DNA from: Pyxidicoccus xibeiensis
GTDB lineage: Bacteria > Myxococcota > Myxococcia > Myxococcales > Myxococcaceae
NCBI RefSeq assembly: GCF_024198175.1
Contig: NZ_JAJVKV010000002.1
Span: 992,001-1,056,000, forward strand
Length of the DNA stretch: 64,000 nt
Reading direction: 5' to 3'
The position numbers were made by a program, and so were the translations under genes. Of the stretch, positions 12,001 through 18,842 are shown one piece after another; the first letter of the stretch is position 1, and each line of letters starts with the position of its first letter. Below the pieces are notes generated by a model. That model made no database searches, was not told the origin of the DNA, and saw only the letters and a list, made by a program, of their open reading frames with translations.

Positions 12001-13493
12001 GGCTGCCCGAAGGCACGGTGGAATACCTGGGCCGGCTCGACTTCCAGGTGAAGCTGCGCGGCTTCCGCATCGAGCTGGGCGAAATCGAAGCCGCGCTGCA
12101 CGCGCACCCGGGCGTGGGGGAGGCCGTGGTCGTGGCACGCGACGACGGCCCCGGTGGGATGCGGCTGGTGGCCTACGTGGTGCCCGCGTCCACGGGCTCC
12201 CCGGACGCAGGCGCGGAGCGGGAGGGCGCCACGCTGGAGGTGTCGGAGCTGCGCACCTTCCTGTCGCGGCGCCTGCCTTCGTACATGGTGCCCTCGGCGT
12301 TCGGGGTGCTGGGCGCGCTGCCGCTGACGCCGAGTGGAAAGGTGGACCGGCGGGCCCTGCCCGCACCGGAGCGCACGCCCGTCATGGGCTCCGTGTACGA
12401 GCCGCCGTGCTCGCCGCTGGAGGAGTCCCTGGCCGCCATCTGGGCGCAGGTGCTGCGCATGGAACAGGAGCGGGTGGGCCGCCATGACGACTTCTTCTCG
12501 CTGGGCGGTCACTCCCTGCTGGCCACGCAGGTGGTGGCCCGGGTGCGCTCGATACTGGGCGTGGACGTCCCCCTGCGCGCCCTCTTCGAGGCGCCCACGG
12601 TGGAGCGGCTCGCGGCCTGGCTGGAAGGCGCGAGGGCCGAGGGACCGGAGCGTCACTGCGTGACGCTGCGACGCGAGGGCACCGGCACGCCGGTGTTCTT
12701 CGTGCACGCGGTGGGTGGCGCGGTGGGACCGTACCGCGAGCTCGCGCGGCGGCTGGGCCCCGACCGGCCCTTCTACGGCCTGCAGGCCTCCGGGCTGGAT
12801 GGGCGCGAGCCTCCGCTGGAGCAGGTGGAGGCGCTGGCCCGCCGGTACGTGGAGGCGGTGCGCGCGGTGCGGCCGGAAGGACCGTATGTCCTCGGTGGCT
12901 GGTCCATGGGCGGCGTGGTGGCCTTCGAGATGGCGCGCGAGCTGGAGCGGCAGGGCCAGCGCGTGGAGCTGCTGGTGCTGCTGGACAGCTTCGCCCCCTC
13001 AGAGGCGGTACCGGTACAGGAGCCGGACGGCGCGCTGCTGCTCGCAGGAATGGCCATGGACCTGGCGCGCACGGCCGGCGCCGAGCCGACGTTGCGGCCG
13101 GAGCTGCTCACGGGCCTGTCCGACGACGAGCAGCTCGCCCAGGTGACGCGGCATGCACGCGAGGCGGGCTGGCTGCCTCCGGAAGTCCTGGACACCGACC
13201 TCCGCGCGTGGCGCGACGTGATGCGGGCGAACATGCGGGCCTCCGCGACCTACCGTCCCGGGGCCTATGACGGGCCGGTGCTGCTGCTGCGCGCGAAGGA
13301 CTCGAAGCGCGAGGGCTCCATCGATGCGACGCACGGCTGGGCCCGCTGGGTGAAGTCCGCGCTCACCGTGGAGGACGTGCCGGGAGACCACTACAGCGCG
13401 CTGCGGGCACCGCACGTGGACGCCCTGGCGGCCCGGCTCGCGAGGCACCTCGCGGACGCTTCGACGGGAGCAGCCCGGCGCGGGGAGGGCTGA
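1..13493 (+). CDS. Non-ribosomal peptide synthetase, last four modules plus thioesterase (5' truncated)
   Basis: The frame is open from the window edge, so the true start lies upstream. It is a cytosolic assembly-line enzyme joining amino acids on carrier-domain phosphopantetheine arms. Order seen: C1 (HHLLMDG near 352), A1 (TSGSTG near 1763), T1 (LGGHS near 2925), C2 (HHIVSDG 3519), A2, T2 (near 6110), C3 (near 6699), A3, T3 (near 9277), C4 (HHIVTDG near 9849), A4, T4 (near 12505), then a thioesterase with GWSMGG at 12897-12914 and GDHYS near 13385. Pocket residues aligned by eye to GrsA give A1 DALWLGGVF (Val-like), A2 DAKDVGVVD (Glu), A3 DAATIAAVC (aromatic, Tyr/Phe) and A4 DVWHVSLVD (Ser). 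There is no epimerase domain and no MbtH gene here. C1 is of the type that accepts a D-residue; C2-C4 are LCL-like. The product is unknown; the substrate calls are inference. Confidence 0.96.
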   Translation, partial: APDSGIYVTQLGWTFGAPLALEAFRRAWDSVVERHAVLRTSFVWEGLDEPLQRVHPSAALILEEHDWSGLPPAEQDARFEALLAADRARGFDLRQPPLMRISVARLDAGAHRVLWTHHHLLMDGWSLGVLFQELLGTYAALREGRAAPGGRAPAYRDYIAWLRSQSEQQAEAYWRQSLRGFMSPTPLPGTLPVGAKGAARRKDTRTLLVSAEQTRALQSFARQHQLTANSVVQAAWALALSLHTGQRDVLFGATGSGRSAPLADIEHTVGLFINTVPVRVQVVSESPVLAWLKDLHARQLELRQYEHTSLVRIQGWSEVPRGTALFESLFVFENYPLDSAVGSMSDGLGIRDVAVREQAETALEAVVVPGERLGLNLAYDTSRFDAALLDGLLRHWALALRELVARPERRVGDVTLLEEEERRRVVVEWNETAREYPRESTLPEVFGRVVERFASKVAVEFGEEKLTYGQLDARANQLAWHLRGQGVSTDVRVAVAVERSVELVVALVGILKAGGAYVPLDAGYPRERLAAMVEDARPQVLVTTRALRPKLHEGLNTVVLEEAALAGQPTHAPPVTALPESLAYIDFTSGSTGRPKGVGTPHAAVLRTVFGADHAHFGPEEVWLQLAPISFDASTLEVWGALLHGSRLVVMPPHAASLEELGQVLQRTGVTSLWLTAGLFTQMVDTHLQGLRTVKQLLTGGDVVSAPHVRRVLEELRIPVTAGYGPTETTVFASCHRMTDVAHVGTAVPIGRPIGNTRVYVLDASGQPVPVGVTGELFINGDGVARGYVEQPALTAERFVPDAFSGVPGARLYRTGDLARWRADGVLEFLGRADTQVKVRGYRIELSEVESALQQHPDVREAVVVARDDGPSGKRLVGYVTAREGRGLDSLALRGHLGGTLPEYMVPSAVVVLEALPLTSQGKVDRRALPAPDFASLKSEGFVAPRTATEQKLAGLFAEVLGLERVGLHGNFFELGGHSLMATRAVSRLRTAFGLELPLRELFEAPTVAALADRIERLARTGNTRVAAPPLKPREDRSSRVPVSFAQQRLWFLDQLKPGSASYNVSSGVRLTGPLDGKALERSFEALVQRHESLRTTFRTEGGVPVQVITGAPVLAYREVDLSALPASEREVEARRHVAQESLRPFDLERGPLFRPTLLRLTPEDHVLVLVLHHIVSDGWSTGVLVREVGALYDAFSRGLPSPLPELPVQYTDYAVWQRGWLQGEVLEAQLDWWKQQLAGAPPHLELPADFPRPPSLSTRGITVPVRLPRELSEALKALAQREGATPFMLLLAAFQFLLSHYSGQEDVVVGSPIAGRRHAETEGLIGFFVNTLVLRARVEGSLSFLELLRQVRETTLGAYDHQDVPFEKLVEELQPVRDLARSPLFQVLFVLQNAPVHEVLLPSLAIRPLDGGAGELSKFELSLNLSESPEGFFGHLQLAADLFTEATGARLVRHFQGVLEALATEPGRRLSELPLLTASERQQVLHAWNDTASEAPLGSCIHHVFELQAARTPDAPAVSFENAVLSFAQLNAQANRLAHRLRGLGVGPDVPVALCFERSVDMVVALLGVMKAGGAYVPLDPAWPTQRLDFTLQDCAAPVLVTQQRRVGTWTVPEGTHVLCLDSAEALPASLPSHSPVPAASAHNLAYVIYTSGSTGTPKGVMVRHRSVLNLRHALARTVYAGQPPGLRVSVNAPLAFDASVKQLVQLLDGHCLCIVPEAARQDPDAMREWLKQERVDVLDCTPSLLRLLVDAGLLRDAPVPKLLVPGGEALDASLWKQLAAAPRTHTFNVYGPTECTVDSTAFAVKRETRPTIGGPLANVRTYVLDAHLRPVPVGVPGELFISGAGLARGYLRRPALTAERFLPDPYSPVPGARMYRTGDKVRWLGDGTLEYLGRTDFQVKLRGYRIELGEIEAALSQHPAVRQALVLVREDVPGNPRLVAYFAHHGAAPDTAALRAALKQRLPEYMVPGAFIALDAFPLTPNGKVDRGALPTPDAALPSATYEAPTTPTEEQLATIWSEVLRVERVGRHDDFFALGGHSLLATQVVSRVRGAVGVELPLRELFESPTVAGLAVRLDTLSGSSRGVSLAPPLRPMPRTGSLPLSFAQQRLWFLDRLQPGSPFYNMPVVLWLDGTLDVAALERALTELVRRHEVLRTTFEQQEGPIQLIHPPAPVPLPVVDLSALSEDTREAEARRLAQEEARRPFDLTRGPLLRASLLRLSESRSLLLLMLHHIVSDGWSTGVLVRESAALYAVFREGRTSPLPELAVQYADYAVWQRGWLRDEALQAQLSWWREHLAGAAPALELPTDFPRPAVPGLRGARLTRVLPRALAHSLNALCRREGTTLFMALLAGFEVVLSRYSGQEDFVVGTDIANRNHAETEGLIGFFINQLAMRARLGGDPSFRELLGRVRQATLGAYAHQDLPFEELVRAINPDRGQGHAPLFQVKLVLQNQPASTLEVPGLTLRGEPVDSGTSRLDLTVAMAETARGLEVGCEYRTDLFEEATIDRLVRHLGTVLEAAADGPEARLSSLSLLSAPEQRQVLVEWNATEQDFPRATCAHHLFEAQAARTPEAVALRFEGQSLTYAQLDARANQLAHHLRALGVRPEVPVALCVERSLETVVGILGILKAGGAWVPLDASYPVERLTYMLRDCAAPVLVTTEAIADELPAGAEQLVLLDVDAALIDARPVTALDSGAGADSLAYVIYTSGSTGRPKGTLLQHRGLCNTALNVVRAHGFRAGSRVLQYAAFGFDASVAEVFGALLAGATLVLAPRERLMPGAPLRTLLSEEAITAVTLTPSVLAQLEPEAFPALETLISAGEACTPELVERWGGRVRLLNAYGPTEVTVCATLSEPLVPGQLPTIGRPWANVRVYVLDAALRPLPVGVPGELCVDGVGLARGYLGQPGLTAERFVPNPFSAAPGARMYRTGDRVRWLADGTLEYLGRIDTQVKLRGFRIELGEVESALLQHPSVREAVATVREGAPGDRRLVAYVVAEEGDTLDVASLRQALKQRLPEHMVPAAIAVLEALPLTPNGKVDRKALPAPEGARTDGAPGYVAPRTALEVQLASLWAELLHVERVGLHEDFFELGGHSLLATQVVSRLRATLGVEVPLRVLFEAPTLEALAPRVEQAVRSLALPALRPVPRGGPLPLSFAQQRLWFLDRLQPGAATYNVPTVLRVEGRLDVGALERAFTELVRRHESLRTCFPDEGGVPVQVIAPPGPFLLTVTDLRARADRETEALRLAREEASRPFELARGPLLRVTLLRLVEEQHLLLMTLHHIVTDGWSSGVLVRELEALYLGFVAGRPPALPELTLQYADYCVWQREWLRDEVLESQLTYWKTHLAGAPAALELPTDFPRPPVLSSRGASFGFQLPAELSRDLQALCRAEGVTLFMALLGAFQVVLARHSGQDDIVVGTPIAGRRFAELEGLIGLFINTLALRTRLDGDPSFRALLGQVRETTLGAQAHQDVPFEKLVEELRPQRDLGRSPLFQVMLVLQNTPDAGPPATGGHGALSLHPVDLESETVKFDLTVAFGEGPEGIRGRVGYRTDLFREETVRRWVAHLRGLLEAVTANPELRLSQLRLLTSEEQRQLLADFQGRAQLYPRDVSLHALIEAQVERTPDAEAVRFEEDALSYTQLDARANQLAHHLRSLGVGPETRVGVCLERSLDLVVALLGVLKAGGAYVPLDPAYPKERLAWMLEDSDAAVLLTQQQLLEVLPPHSARVLCLEGDGAAWTREDASRPVPLGGPDSLAYIIFTSGSTGRPKGAMNAHAGIVNRLLWMQGEYGLTAADTVVQKTPFSFDVSVWEFFWPLMTGARLVLARPGGHQDPAYLVRLMEQERVTTAHFVPSMLQAFVEEPGLERLTHLRRVVCSGEALPMPVVRRAQARLPSAQVHNLYGPTEAAVDVTYHACPRDDARSAVPIGGPVANTRIYIVDRHGQLAPVGVPGELLIGGVQVGRGYWRRPELTAERFVPDPFSGTEGARLYRTGDLARWLPEGTVEYLGRLDFQVKLRGFRIELGEIEAALHAHPGVGEAVVVARDDGPGGMRLVAYVVPASTGSPDAGAEREGATLEVSELRTFLSRRLPSYMVPSAFGVLGALPLTPSGKVDRRALPAPERTPVMGSVYEPPCSPLEESLAAIWAQVLRMEQERVGRHDDFFSLGGHSLLATQVVARVRSILGVDVPLRALFEAPTVERLAAWLEGARAEGPERHCVTLRREGTGTPVFFVHAVGGAVGPYRELARRLGPDRPFYGLQASGLDGREPPLEQVEALARRYVEAVRAVRPEGPYVLGGWSMGGVVAFEMARELERQGQRVELLVLLDSFAPSEAVPVQEPDGALLLAGMAMDLARTAGAEPTLRPELLTGLSDDEQLAQVTRHAREAGWLPPEVLDTDLRAWRDVMRANMRASATYRPGAYDGPVLLLRAKDSKREGSIDATHGWARWVKSALTVEDVPGDHYSALRAPHVDALAARLARHLADASTGAARRGEG

Positions 13494-13535
13494 GCCGCCT
13501 CGCGCGAGCGGGTGAGCAGGCCGGCGCGGAGGAGG

Positions 13536-13559
13536 GCTGTCGCGCCATGCCGCGACAGC
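13536..13559 (+). terminator. Hairpin terminator after the NRPS gene
   Basis: A perfect 9-bp stem (GCTGTCGCG / CGCGACAGC) with a 6-nt loop starts 43 nt after the NRPS stop, between two converging genes. No T-run follows on the + strand, so it may act with Rho or serve both directions. Confidence 0.55.
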
Positions 13560-13593
13560 TCGCGTGGACCGAGTCTCCGGACGACGGCTCCGC

Positions 13594-14472
13594 TCAGCGC
13601 TGGGCCGCCGCTCCCGGGCGCGCGGGTGCGGCCGGCCCGAGCCCGTCCACCAACCCCTGAGCCACGGCGGCGGCGAACGCCTCCAGGGTGCGCGCTTCGC
13701 GCCACCGCGCGGCCTCCTCGAAGTCGAGCGCGTGGTGCGTCTCGATGATGACGGAGGGGATGGTCGGCCGGCGCAGCACGAAGATGCGCCGGTGCGTGGG
13801 CTCGCTCGTCCGCGAGACGAAGACGCCGGGCTGGGCGGTATCGGACGCGTAGAGCCCCTCGTAGTCCACGCCGTCGTAGTGCCGGAAGCCGGCCCGCCCC
13901 ATGTGCCGGGCCAGCGCACGCGCCAGCTCCGCCCGCCGGGTCATGAGCGGCGCCTCGGCCTCCTCGGACCAGAGCACGCTGAACCCCGGTGATGCGTCCT
14001 GCCGGTAGCACTGCTTTCCCGGCGTGGGAGACCAGGACGTGGCCTGGCCGCGCGAGTCCGAGTGCAGGCTCAGCAGCGCGTGCGCGCCCCAGCCCTCGGC
14101 GGCGGTGAGGCGATCAGGGTAGGGGACACGCTCCCCCGACTTGCGGCTGAGGCGCACCTCGAAGCGGCCCGTGGCCTCCAGCCGCCGCGCCAGGTCCTCC
14201 GCCACGCGAAGGGTGAAGGCCTCCTCGTCCTCGCAGGTGACGGACTTGTTGCCCGTGTTCCCCTCGGCGCCGTGCCCCGCGTCCAGGTAGATGCGCCGCT
14301 TCTTGAACCCCGCCGGGAACTTCACCTCCGCCACGGTGAGCGGCGCGCCCGGCGCGGGCCAGACGGCGATGGGCACAGGAGGCGAGCCCCCGTCCTGCGC
14401 AAAGGCCCCCAGGGGCGCGAGCCCGGTGAGCAACGCGAGTCCCAGTCCCAGCAATCCAGTGGCTCTCGGCAT
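13594..14472 (-). CDS. N-acetylmuramoyl-L-alanine amidase (Amidase_3, AmiC type)
   Basis: It cleaves the amide between muramic acid and L-Ala in peptidoglycan and should act in the periplasm. The ATG at 14472 is chosen over an in-frame start 72 nt upstream because it gives a clean signal peptide (hydrophobic LLGLGLALLTGL, AFA cleavage site). The catalytic domain shows the zinc-site motifs of the family: DAGHG, a glutamate in CEDEEAF, SLHSD, and the C-terminal catalytic glutamate in VIIETHH. Length, about 292 aa, fits a single catalytic domain without an AMIN or LysM targeting domain. The gene converges on the NRPS gene and lies just upstream of lon's 3' end; a hairpin separates it from lon. 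No link to the peptide product is implied. Confidence 0.88.
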   Translation of the reverse strand: MPRATGLLGLGLALLTGLAPLGAFAQDGGSPPVPIAVWPAPGAPLTVAEVKFPAGFKKRRIYLDAGHGAEGNTGNKSVTCEDEEAFTLRVAEDLARRLEATGRFEVRLSRKSGERVPYPDRLTAAEGWGAHALLSLHSDSRGQATSWSPTPGKQCYRQDASPGFSVLWSEEAEAPLMTRRAELARALARHMGRAGFRHYDGVDYEGLYASDTAQPGVFVSRTSEPTHRRIFVLRRPTIPSVIIETHHALDFEEAARWREARTLEAFAAAVAQGLVDGLGPAAPARPGAAAQR

Positions 14473-14575
14473 GGCAGGCAGGTGCGACGCCCGAGGACGG
14501 GGCGCCGTTCCCCAGTGTCTCGCGAAGCAGGGCCCGGTTGCCACTGAGCACCCGCGGGGACGCCCGCAAAGACGA

Positions 14576-14605
14576 CGGGCAGGCCCCCGTGAGGAGACCT
14601 GCCCG
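14576..14605 (-). terminator. Hairpin terminator downstream of lon
   Basis: An 8-bp perfect stem (CGGGCAGG / CCTGCCCG) with a 14-nt loop starts 26 nt beyond the lon stop codon. On the minus strand it is followed by TCGTCTTT, a weak T-rich tail, so an intrinsic terminator for lon is likely. Confidence 0.6.
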
Positions 14606-14630
14606 CGTCACTGCTCAGCGTCCGTGAAGG

Positions 14631-17117
14631 CTAGGCCCGGACCTCGGGCTCCGCCGCCTTGGGGGCCAGCGGGGCCTCCTTGCCCTGGTCGCCGCCCGAG
14701 CCACCCGGCGCCGACGTGGGGACGGGCACGGTCTCCAGCGCGGCCTTGAGCACCTCGTCCATGTGCGTGACGAAGATGAACTCCAGCTCGTTGCGCGCCT
14801 GGTCCGGCACGTCGATGAGGTCCTTGCGGCACCGCTCGGGCAGGATGACCCGCTTGATGCCCGCCCGGTGCGCCGCCAGCACCTTCTCCTTGATGCCACC
14901 CACCGGCAGCACCAGGCCCCGCAGCGTGGCCTCGCCCGTCATCGCCGTGTCGTGCCGCACCCGGATGCCCGTCAGCAGGCTGGTGAGCGCGGTGAGGATG
15001 GTGACGCCGGCCGACGGCCCGTCCTTCGGAATGGAGCCCGCCGGGAAGTGCAGGTGCAGGTCCGTCTTCTCCAGGAAGTTCGGGTTGATGCCGAGCTGCT
15101 CCGCCTTGCTGCGCAGGTAGCTCAGCGCCGCCGTGGCGCTCTCCTTCATCACGTCGCCCAGCTGGCCGGTGAGCGTCATGCCGCCCTTGCCCGCCATCTT
15201 GGTCGCCTCGATGAAGAGCAGGTCGCCACCCGCCGCCGTCCAGGCCAGGCCCGTGGCCACACCCGGCACCTCGGTCCGCTCGGCCACTTCCGAGTAGAAC
15301 GTCTCGGGCCCGAGGATCTCCTTCACGCGGTCGGAGTTGATGGTCTGCTTCTCCATCTTCCCGCCGGCCACCTCCACCGCCACCGCGCGGCAGATGTCCG
15401 CGATGCGCCGCTCGAGGTTACGCACGCCGGCCTCTCGCGTGTACGAGGTGGTCAGCGTCAGCAGCGCCTCGTCGGTGATCTCGATGTGGTCGCCGTTGAG
15501 CCCGTGCTCCTTGAGCTGCTTGGGCACCAGGTGGATGCGGGCGATGCTCTGCTTCTCCTCGAACGTGTAGCCCGTCAGCTCGATGATCTCCATGCGGTCC
15601 CGGAGCGGCCCGGGGATGGGGTCGAGCTGGTTCGCCGTGGCGACGAACATCACCTTGGACAGGTCGAACGCCACGTCCAGGTAGTGGTCGCTGAACGAGT
15701 TGTTCTGCTCCGGGTCCAGCACCTCGAGGAGCGCCGCGCTCGGGTCCCCGCGGAAATCCGCGCCGAGCTTGTCGATCTCGTCGAGCATCATGACCGGGTT
15801 CTTCGTGCCGGCCTTCTTCATGCTCTGGATGAACCGGCCCGGCAGCGCGCCGACGTAGGTGCGCCGGTGGCCGCGGATCTCCGCCTCGTCACGCACGCCA
15901 CCCAGCGACAGGCGCACGAACTTGCGGCCCGTGGCCTTGGCCACGCTCTGGCCCAGCGACGTCTTGCCGACGCCCGGAGGACCCACGAGGCAGAGAATCG
16001 GGCCGCGCATGTCGTTCTTCAGCTTGCGGACGGCCAGGTACTCCAGGATGCGCTTCTTCACCTTCTTGATGCCGAAGTGGTCCTTGTCGAGCTGCTGGCG
16101 CGCGTTCTCGATGTCGAGGTTGTCCTCGGAGATCTTGGACCACGGCAGGTCGGCAATCCAGTCCAGGTAGGTGCGGGAGACGGTGTACTCGCTGGAGGCC
16201 GCCGGAATCGTCTTCAGGCGGTTGAGCTCCTTCTGGGCCACCTTCTCCACGTCGGGCGGCAGGCCGGCCTTCTTCAGGCGCTCCTGCAGCTCGTCCAGCT
16301 CCTCCTCCTCCTCGCCCATCTCCCCCAGCTCTTCCTTGATGGCCTTGAGCTGCTGGCGCAGGTAGTACTCGCGCTGGGTCTTCGACATCTCGCCCTTCAC
16401 GGCGGAGTCGATCTTGTTGGAGAGCTTGAGGATCTCCCGCTTGCGGTTGAGCAGCTCGAGCACGAGCTTCATCCGCGCCTTGAGGTCCACCGTCTCCAGG
16501 ACGGCCTGCTTCTCCTCGATGGGCACGTCCACGTTGGCGGCGATGAGGTCCGCCAGGTGGCCGGGGTGGGTGATGCTCTCCACCAGCTCGGTGGCCGCCG
16601 CCGGCAGCTCGGGCATCAGCTCGATGACCTCGCGCGCCAGCTTCTTGAGGTTGATGCCCAGGGCCTCCACCTCGACGTTTTCAGAGGACGTCTTGTCCTC
16701 CACTGCGTCGACGCGGGCCTTGAGGTACGGGGCCTCCTGCACCAGCTCCACCACGCGGAAGCGGGCCAGGCCCTGCACGACGAGCGAGTAGTTGTCCTCG
16801 CCCATCTTCAGCAGCTTCACGATGCGGGCGACGGTGCCCATGGTGTAGAGGTCGGACGCGCCCGGGTCCTCCTCCTCGGCGCGGCGCTGCGTGACGACAC
16901 CGATGACCTGGTCGTCGCGGACCGCGTCCTTGATGAGGGCAATGGTCTTCTGGCGGCCCACGGCCAGCGGAAGAACCCCGCCCGGGAAGAAGACGCTGTT
17001 GCGCAGCGGCAGGATGGGCAGCACCTGCGGAATGTCTTCCTTGTTGATGAGCCCCGGGGGCGCCATCGCGGTCGGCATGGCGCTCGCTGAGGAGCCCTTC
17101 TTCTTCTCGTCGGACAT
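14631..17117 (-). CDS. lon: ATP-dependent Lon protease
   Basis: Cytosolic AAA+ serine protease that degrades misfolded and regulatory proteins. The N-terminal LAN domain starts at LPILPLRNS; a coiled central region follows; Walker [10 protein letters not shown] is near residue 378; the protease dyad is the Ser in [10 protein letters not shown] (near 702) and the Lys in [11 protein letters not shown] (near 744). ATG 17117 (828 aa) is preferred to a start 141 nt upstream because GGAAGAGG sits about 9 nt before it and the family begins there. The C-terminus carries a Pro/Ala/Gly-rich tail of about 35 aa after the protease domain. Myxococcus has two lon genes, lonV (vegetative) and lonD/bsgA (development); the nearby imuAB-dnaE2 genes make me favour lonV, from memory only. 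Confidence 0.97.
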   Translation of the reverse strand: MSDEKKKGSSASAMPTAMAPPGLINKEDIPQVLPILPLRNSVFFPGGVLPLAVGRQKTIALIKDAVRDDQVIGVVTQRRAEEEDPGASDLYTMGTVARIVKLLKMGEDNYSLVVQGLARFRVVELVQEAPYLKARVDAVEDKTSSENVEVEALGINLKKLAREVIELMPELPAAATELVESITHPGHLADLIAANVDVPIEEKQAVLETVDLKARMKLVLELLNRKREILKLSNKIDSAVKGEMSKTQREYYLRQQLKAIKEELGEMGEEEEELDELQERLKKAGLPPDVEKVAQKELNRLKTIPAASSEYTVSRTYLDWIADLPWSKISEDNLDIENARQQLDKDHFGIKKVKKRILEYLAVRKLKNDMRGPILCLVGPPGVGKTSLGQSVAKATGRKFVRLSLGGVRDEAEIRGHRRTYVGALPGRFIQSMKKAGTKNPVMMLDEIDKLGADFRGDPSAALLEVLDPEQNNSFSDHYLDVAFDLSKVMFVATANQLDPIPGPLRDRMEIIELTGYTFEEKQSIARIHLVPKQLKEHGLNGDHIEITDEALLTLTTSYTREAGVRNLERRIADICRAVAVEVAGGKMEKQTINSDRVKEILGPETFYSEVAERTEVPGVATGLAWTAAGGDLLFIEATKMAGKGGMTLTGQLGDVMKESATAALSYLRSKAEQLGINPNFLEKTDLHLHFPAGSIPKDGPSAGVTILTALTSLLTGIRVRHDTAMTGEATLRGLVLPVGGIKEKVLAAHRAGIKRVILPERCRKDLIDVPDQARNELEFIFVTHMDEVLKAALETVPVPTSAPGGSGGDQGKEAPLAPKAAEPEVRA

Positions 17118-17402
17118 GAAGTTCAGCCTCTTCCTTCTTGCTCTCGCTGCTTGCTCTGGCTCGGGCCCGGCCAGCAGGCGGCCGGACTTGCGAACATCTC
17201 TCGGTTTTCTTTCAGTCTTCTGCGACAGATGAACCAACGTAACAACCAAAACGGACATGGCAAACGCGGTGTGCGTTTTTCCACGCCCTCGTCGGATGCC
17301 CGACGATCCTTAGAGTTCTCGCGTCCTTGCGTGGGGTGGGGCATGCTTGCCCCCCCAGCCCTGCGGCGCGCCTCGGGGTGCGCCGTCCCCCCGGAGGCCG
17401 CC

Positions 17403-18617
17403 ATGAAGCTCCGTACCTGTGCCCCCCTGTTGTTGCTGCCCGCCTTGTTCGGGGTGGCGTGCAAGTCGCCTGTCGATGACCCGGGCTCCACCCTGCCAGG
17501 GCAGTGTGAGAGCGAGTCCCCGGTCGTCGCCCCCCAGAAGACGGACATCCTCTTCGTCATCGACAACTCGTCCTCCATGGAGGAGGAGCAGGAGGGCATC
17601 GCCCAGGAACTGCCCGCCTTCGTCGAGGCCCTGAAGGAGGGCAGCGGGGTGGTGCAGGACTTCCGGGTGGGCGTCATAACGACGTCGGTGTACCGGCGCA
17701 GCCTCTTCCAGGGCCAGGAGCAGGTCCGCTACTACGAGCGGGAGTCCGGGCGCCTGCAGCCGGTGCCGGACGCGTCCCGCCAGCCCACCGACGAGCGCTT
17801 CATCGAGGGGACGGACCCGTTCCTGGTGGAGAAGTTCCGCCGGCTGGTGGAGCAGGGCACCGAGGGCAGCGGGCAGGAGACCCCCTTCGAGGCGGTGCGC
17901 CTGGCCGTGACGGAGCCGCTGACGGCGACGCCCATCTCCGAGGGCGGCAACGCGGGCTTCCTCCGGGACGGGGCGCGGCTGCTGGTGGTGGTGGTGACGG
18001 ACGAGGAGGACTGCAGCTCCACCGAGCGCCCGCCGCCGGTGGTCATCAACGAGGACACGACGGTGGACCACTGCACCCAGCAGGGGGACAAGCTCACGTC
18101 GGTGGACGAGTACTTCTCCATGTTCCAGGGCCTGCATGACTCGACGGGGGCCTCCCGGGAGGTCCTGTGGGCCACCATTGGGCCCGTGGGGCTGACGGAC
18201 AAGCAGGTCGGTCTGGTCCAGGACGTCGTCGAGGGCGAGACGTTCGTGCGCAACGTCGACTGCCCGACGTCCAACGGCCCGGGCTTCCGGCAGCGGGCCC
18301 TGGCGGAGAAGTTCGACGAGTCGAGGAACAACCTCGACTCCATCTGCAAGGCGGGCTACCGCGACACGCTGCTGCGCATCGCCGAGCTGGCCACGGTGGC
18401 GCAGAGCATCGAGGTGGTGAACCTGCCGGACCCGCGGCTGGCCCAGGTGGAGCTGACGCGCGCGGGCGGCGCGGTGGAGAAGTGCTCGGTGGCCGCGGGG
18501 GACCTGCGCTACGAGCCCTCCGGCGAGGGGCGTTCCGCCCGCCTGTACTTCCTGGGCCCCTGCCTGCGCCGCGCCGACGACGAGAAGGTGGAAGTGAAGG
18601 TCATCTGCGCGGGCTGA
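17403..18617 (+). CDS. vWA-domain lipoprotein
   Basis: Predicted exported lipoprotein of 404 aa. The start ATG 17403 has GGAGG six bases upstream and opens a signal peptide ending in a lipobox-like GVAC. The body begins with a von Willebrand A fold: DILFVIDNSSSM carries the MIDAS DxSxS metal site near residue 50. Later there is a VVVTDEEDC segment typical of the second vWA strand. Such proteins bind partners in a metal-dependent way at the cell surface; the ligand is unknown. Several cysteine pairs lie in the C-terminal half. It is divergent from lon, sharing a 285-nt intergenic region, and an inverted repeat follows its stop. Family assignment is solid, function is not. Confidence 0.85.
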   Translation: MKLRTCAPLLLLPALFGVACKSPVDDPGSTLPGQCESESPVVAPQKTDILFVIDNSSSMEEEQEGIAQELPAFVEALKEGSGVVQDFRVGVITTSVYRRSLFQGQEQVRYYERESGRLQPVPDASRQPTDERFIEGTDPFLVEKFRRLVEQGTEGSGQETPFEAVRLAVTEPLTATPISEGGNAGFLRDGARLLVVVVTDEEDCSSTERPPPVVINEDTTVDHCTQQGDKLTSVDEYFSMFQGLHDSTGASREVLWATIGPVGLTDKQVGLVQDVVEGETFVRNVDCPTSNGPGFRQRALAEKFDESRNNLDSICKAGYRDTLLRIAELATVAQSIEVVNLPDPRLAQVELTRAGGAVEKCSVAAGDLRYEPSGEGRSARLYFLGPCLRRADDEKVEVKVICAG

Positions 18618-18660
18618 GGCCCTGCGCCGTGTAGACCCTGGAGATCTCGAAGGTCCTCCC

Positions 18661-18691
18661 GGTGGATCCGCGCTGTCAGGTTGGATCCACC
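18661..18691 (+). terminator. Inverted repeat after the vWA lipoprotein gene
   Basis: A perfect 9-bp inverted repeat GGTGGATCC / GGATCCACC with a 13-nt loop, 44 nt after the stop. It lacks a T-run; a terminator is the simplest reading, and it also shields the imuA promoter region. Confidence 0.4.
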
Positions 18692-18755
18692 GCCCCACCG
18701 CCCTGCGTGAGGATCCGAGGTCCAGGGTCTGATCCGCCGTCCCGTCGCCGTGCGT
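18684..18755 (+). repeat. Imperfect direct repeat, period 47
   Basis: Segments 18684-18708 and 18731-18755 match at 20 of 25 positions (both start GATCC and end TGCGT). Similarity fades after that. They lie between the vWA gene and the imuA LexA box. Function unknown; possibly relics of a small duplication. Confidence 0.5.
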
Positions 18756-18787
18756 CCTGGGCGGCGCATGTCAGACCTCCGAGCATA

Positions 18788-18804
18788 CTGAACGTGCGTC
18801 CAGA
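18788..18804 (+). promoter_or_regulatory. LexA (SOS) box upstream of imuA
   Basis: CTGAACGTGCGTCCAG is a near-palindrome (CTGAAC-N4-GTTCAG with one mismatch). It fits 15 of 17 positions of the Myxococcus LexA consensus as I remember it, and lies 38 nt before the imuA ATG. The same form occurs before dnaE2. Confidence 0.72.
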
Positions 18805-18842
18805 CGAGCGTTCAAGCGCGTGGGCTCTGGCGTGGAGGCGAG

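Noticed and set aside
12600..13493. MbtH-like helper or tailoring gene within the NRPS end
   Set aside because: The NRPS ends in a thioesterase and the next gene is a cell-wall amidase; nothing of MbtH size or sequence is near.
14763..17090. A 775-residue frame antisense to lon
   Set aside because: No motif, and lon itself has every Lon domain intact on the other strand.
17151..17402. N-terminal extension of the vWA lipoprotein
   Set aside because: An in-frame upstream start exists, but only the ATG at 17403 places the signal peptide at the N-terminus and carries a proper ribosome site.
18661..18691. GGATCC inverted repeat as a phage/plasmid attachment site
   Set aside because: No integrase, tRNA or matching second copy is present; a terminator is simpler.
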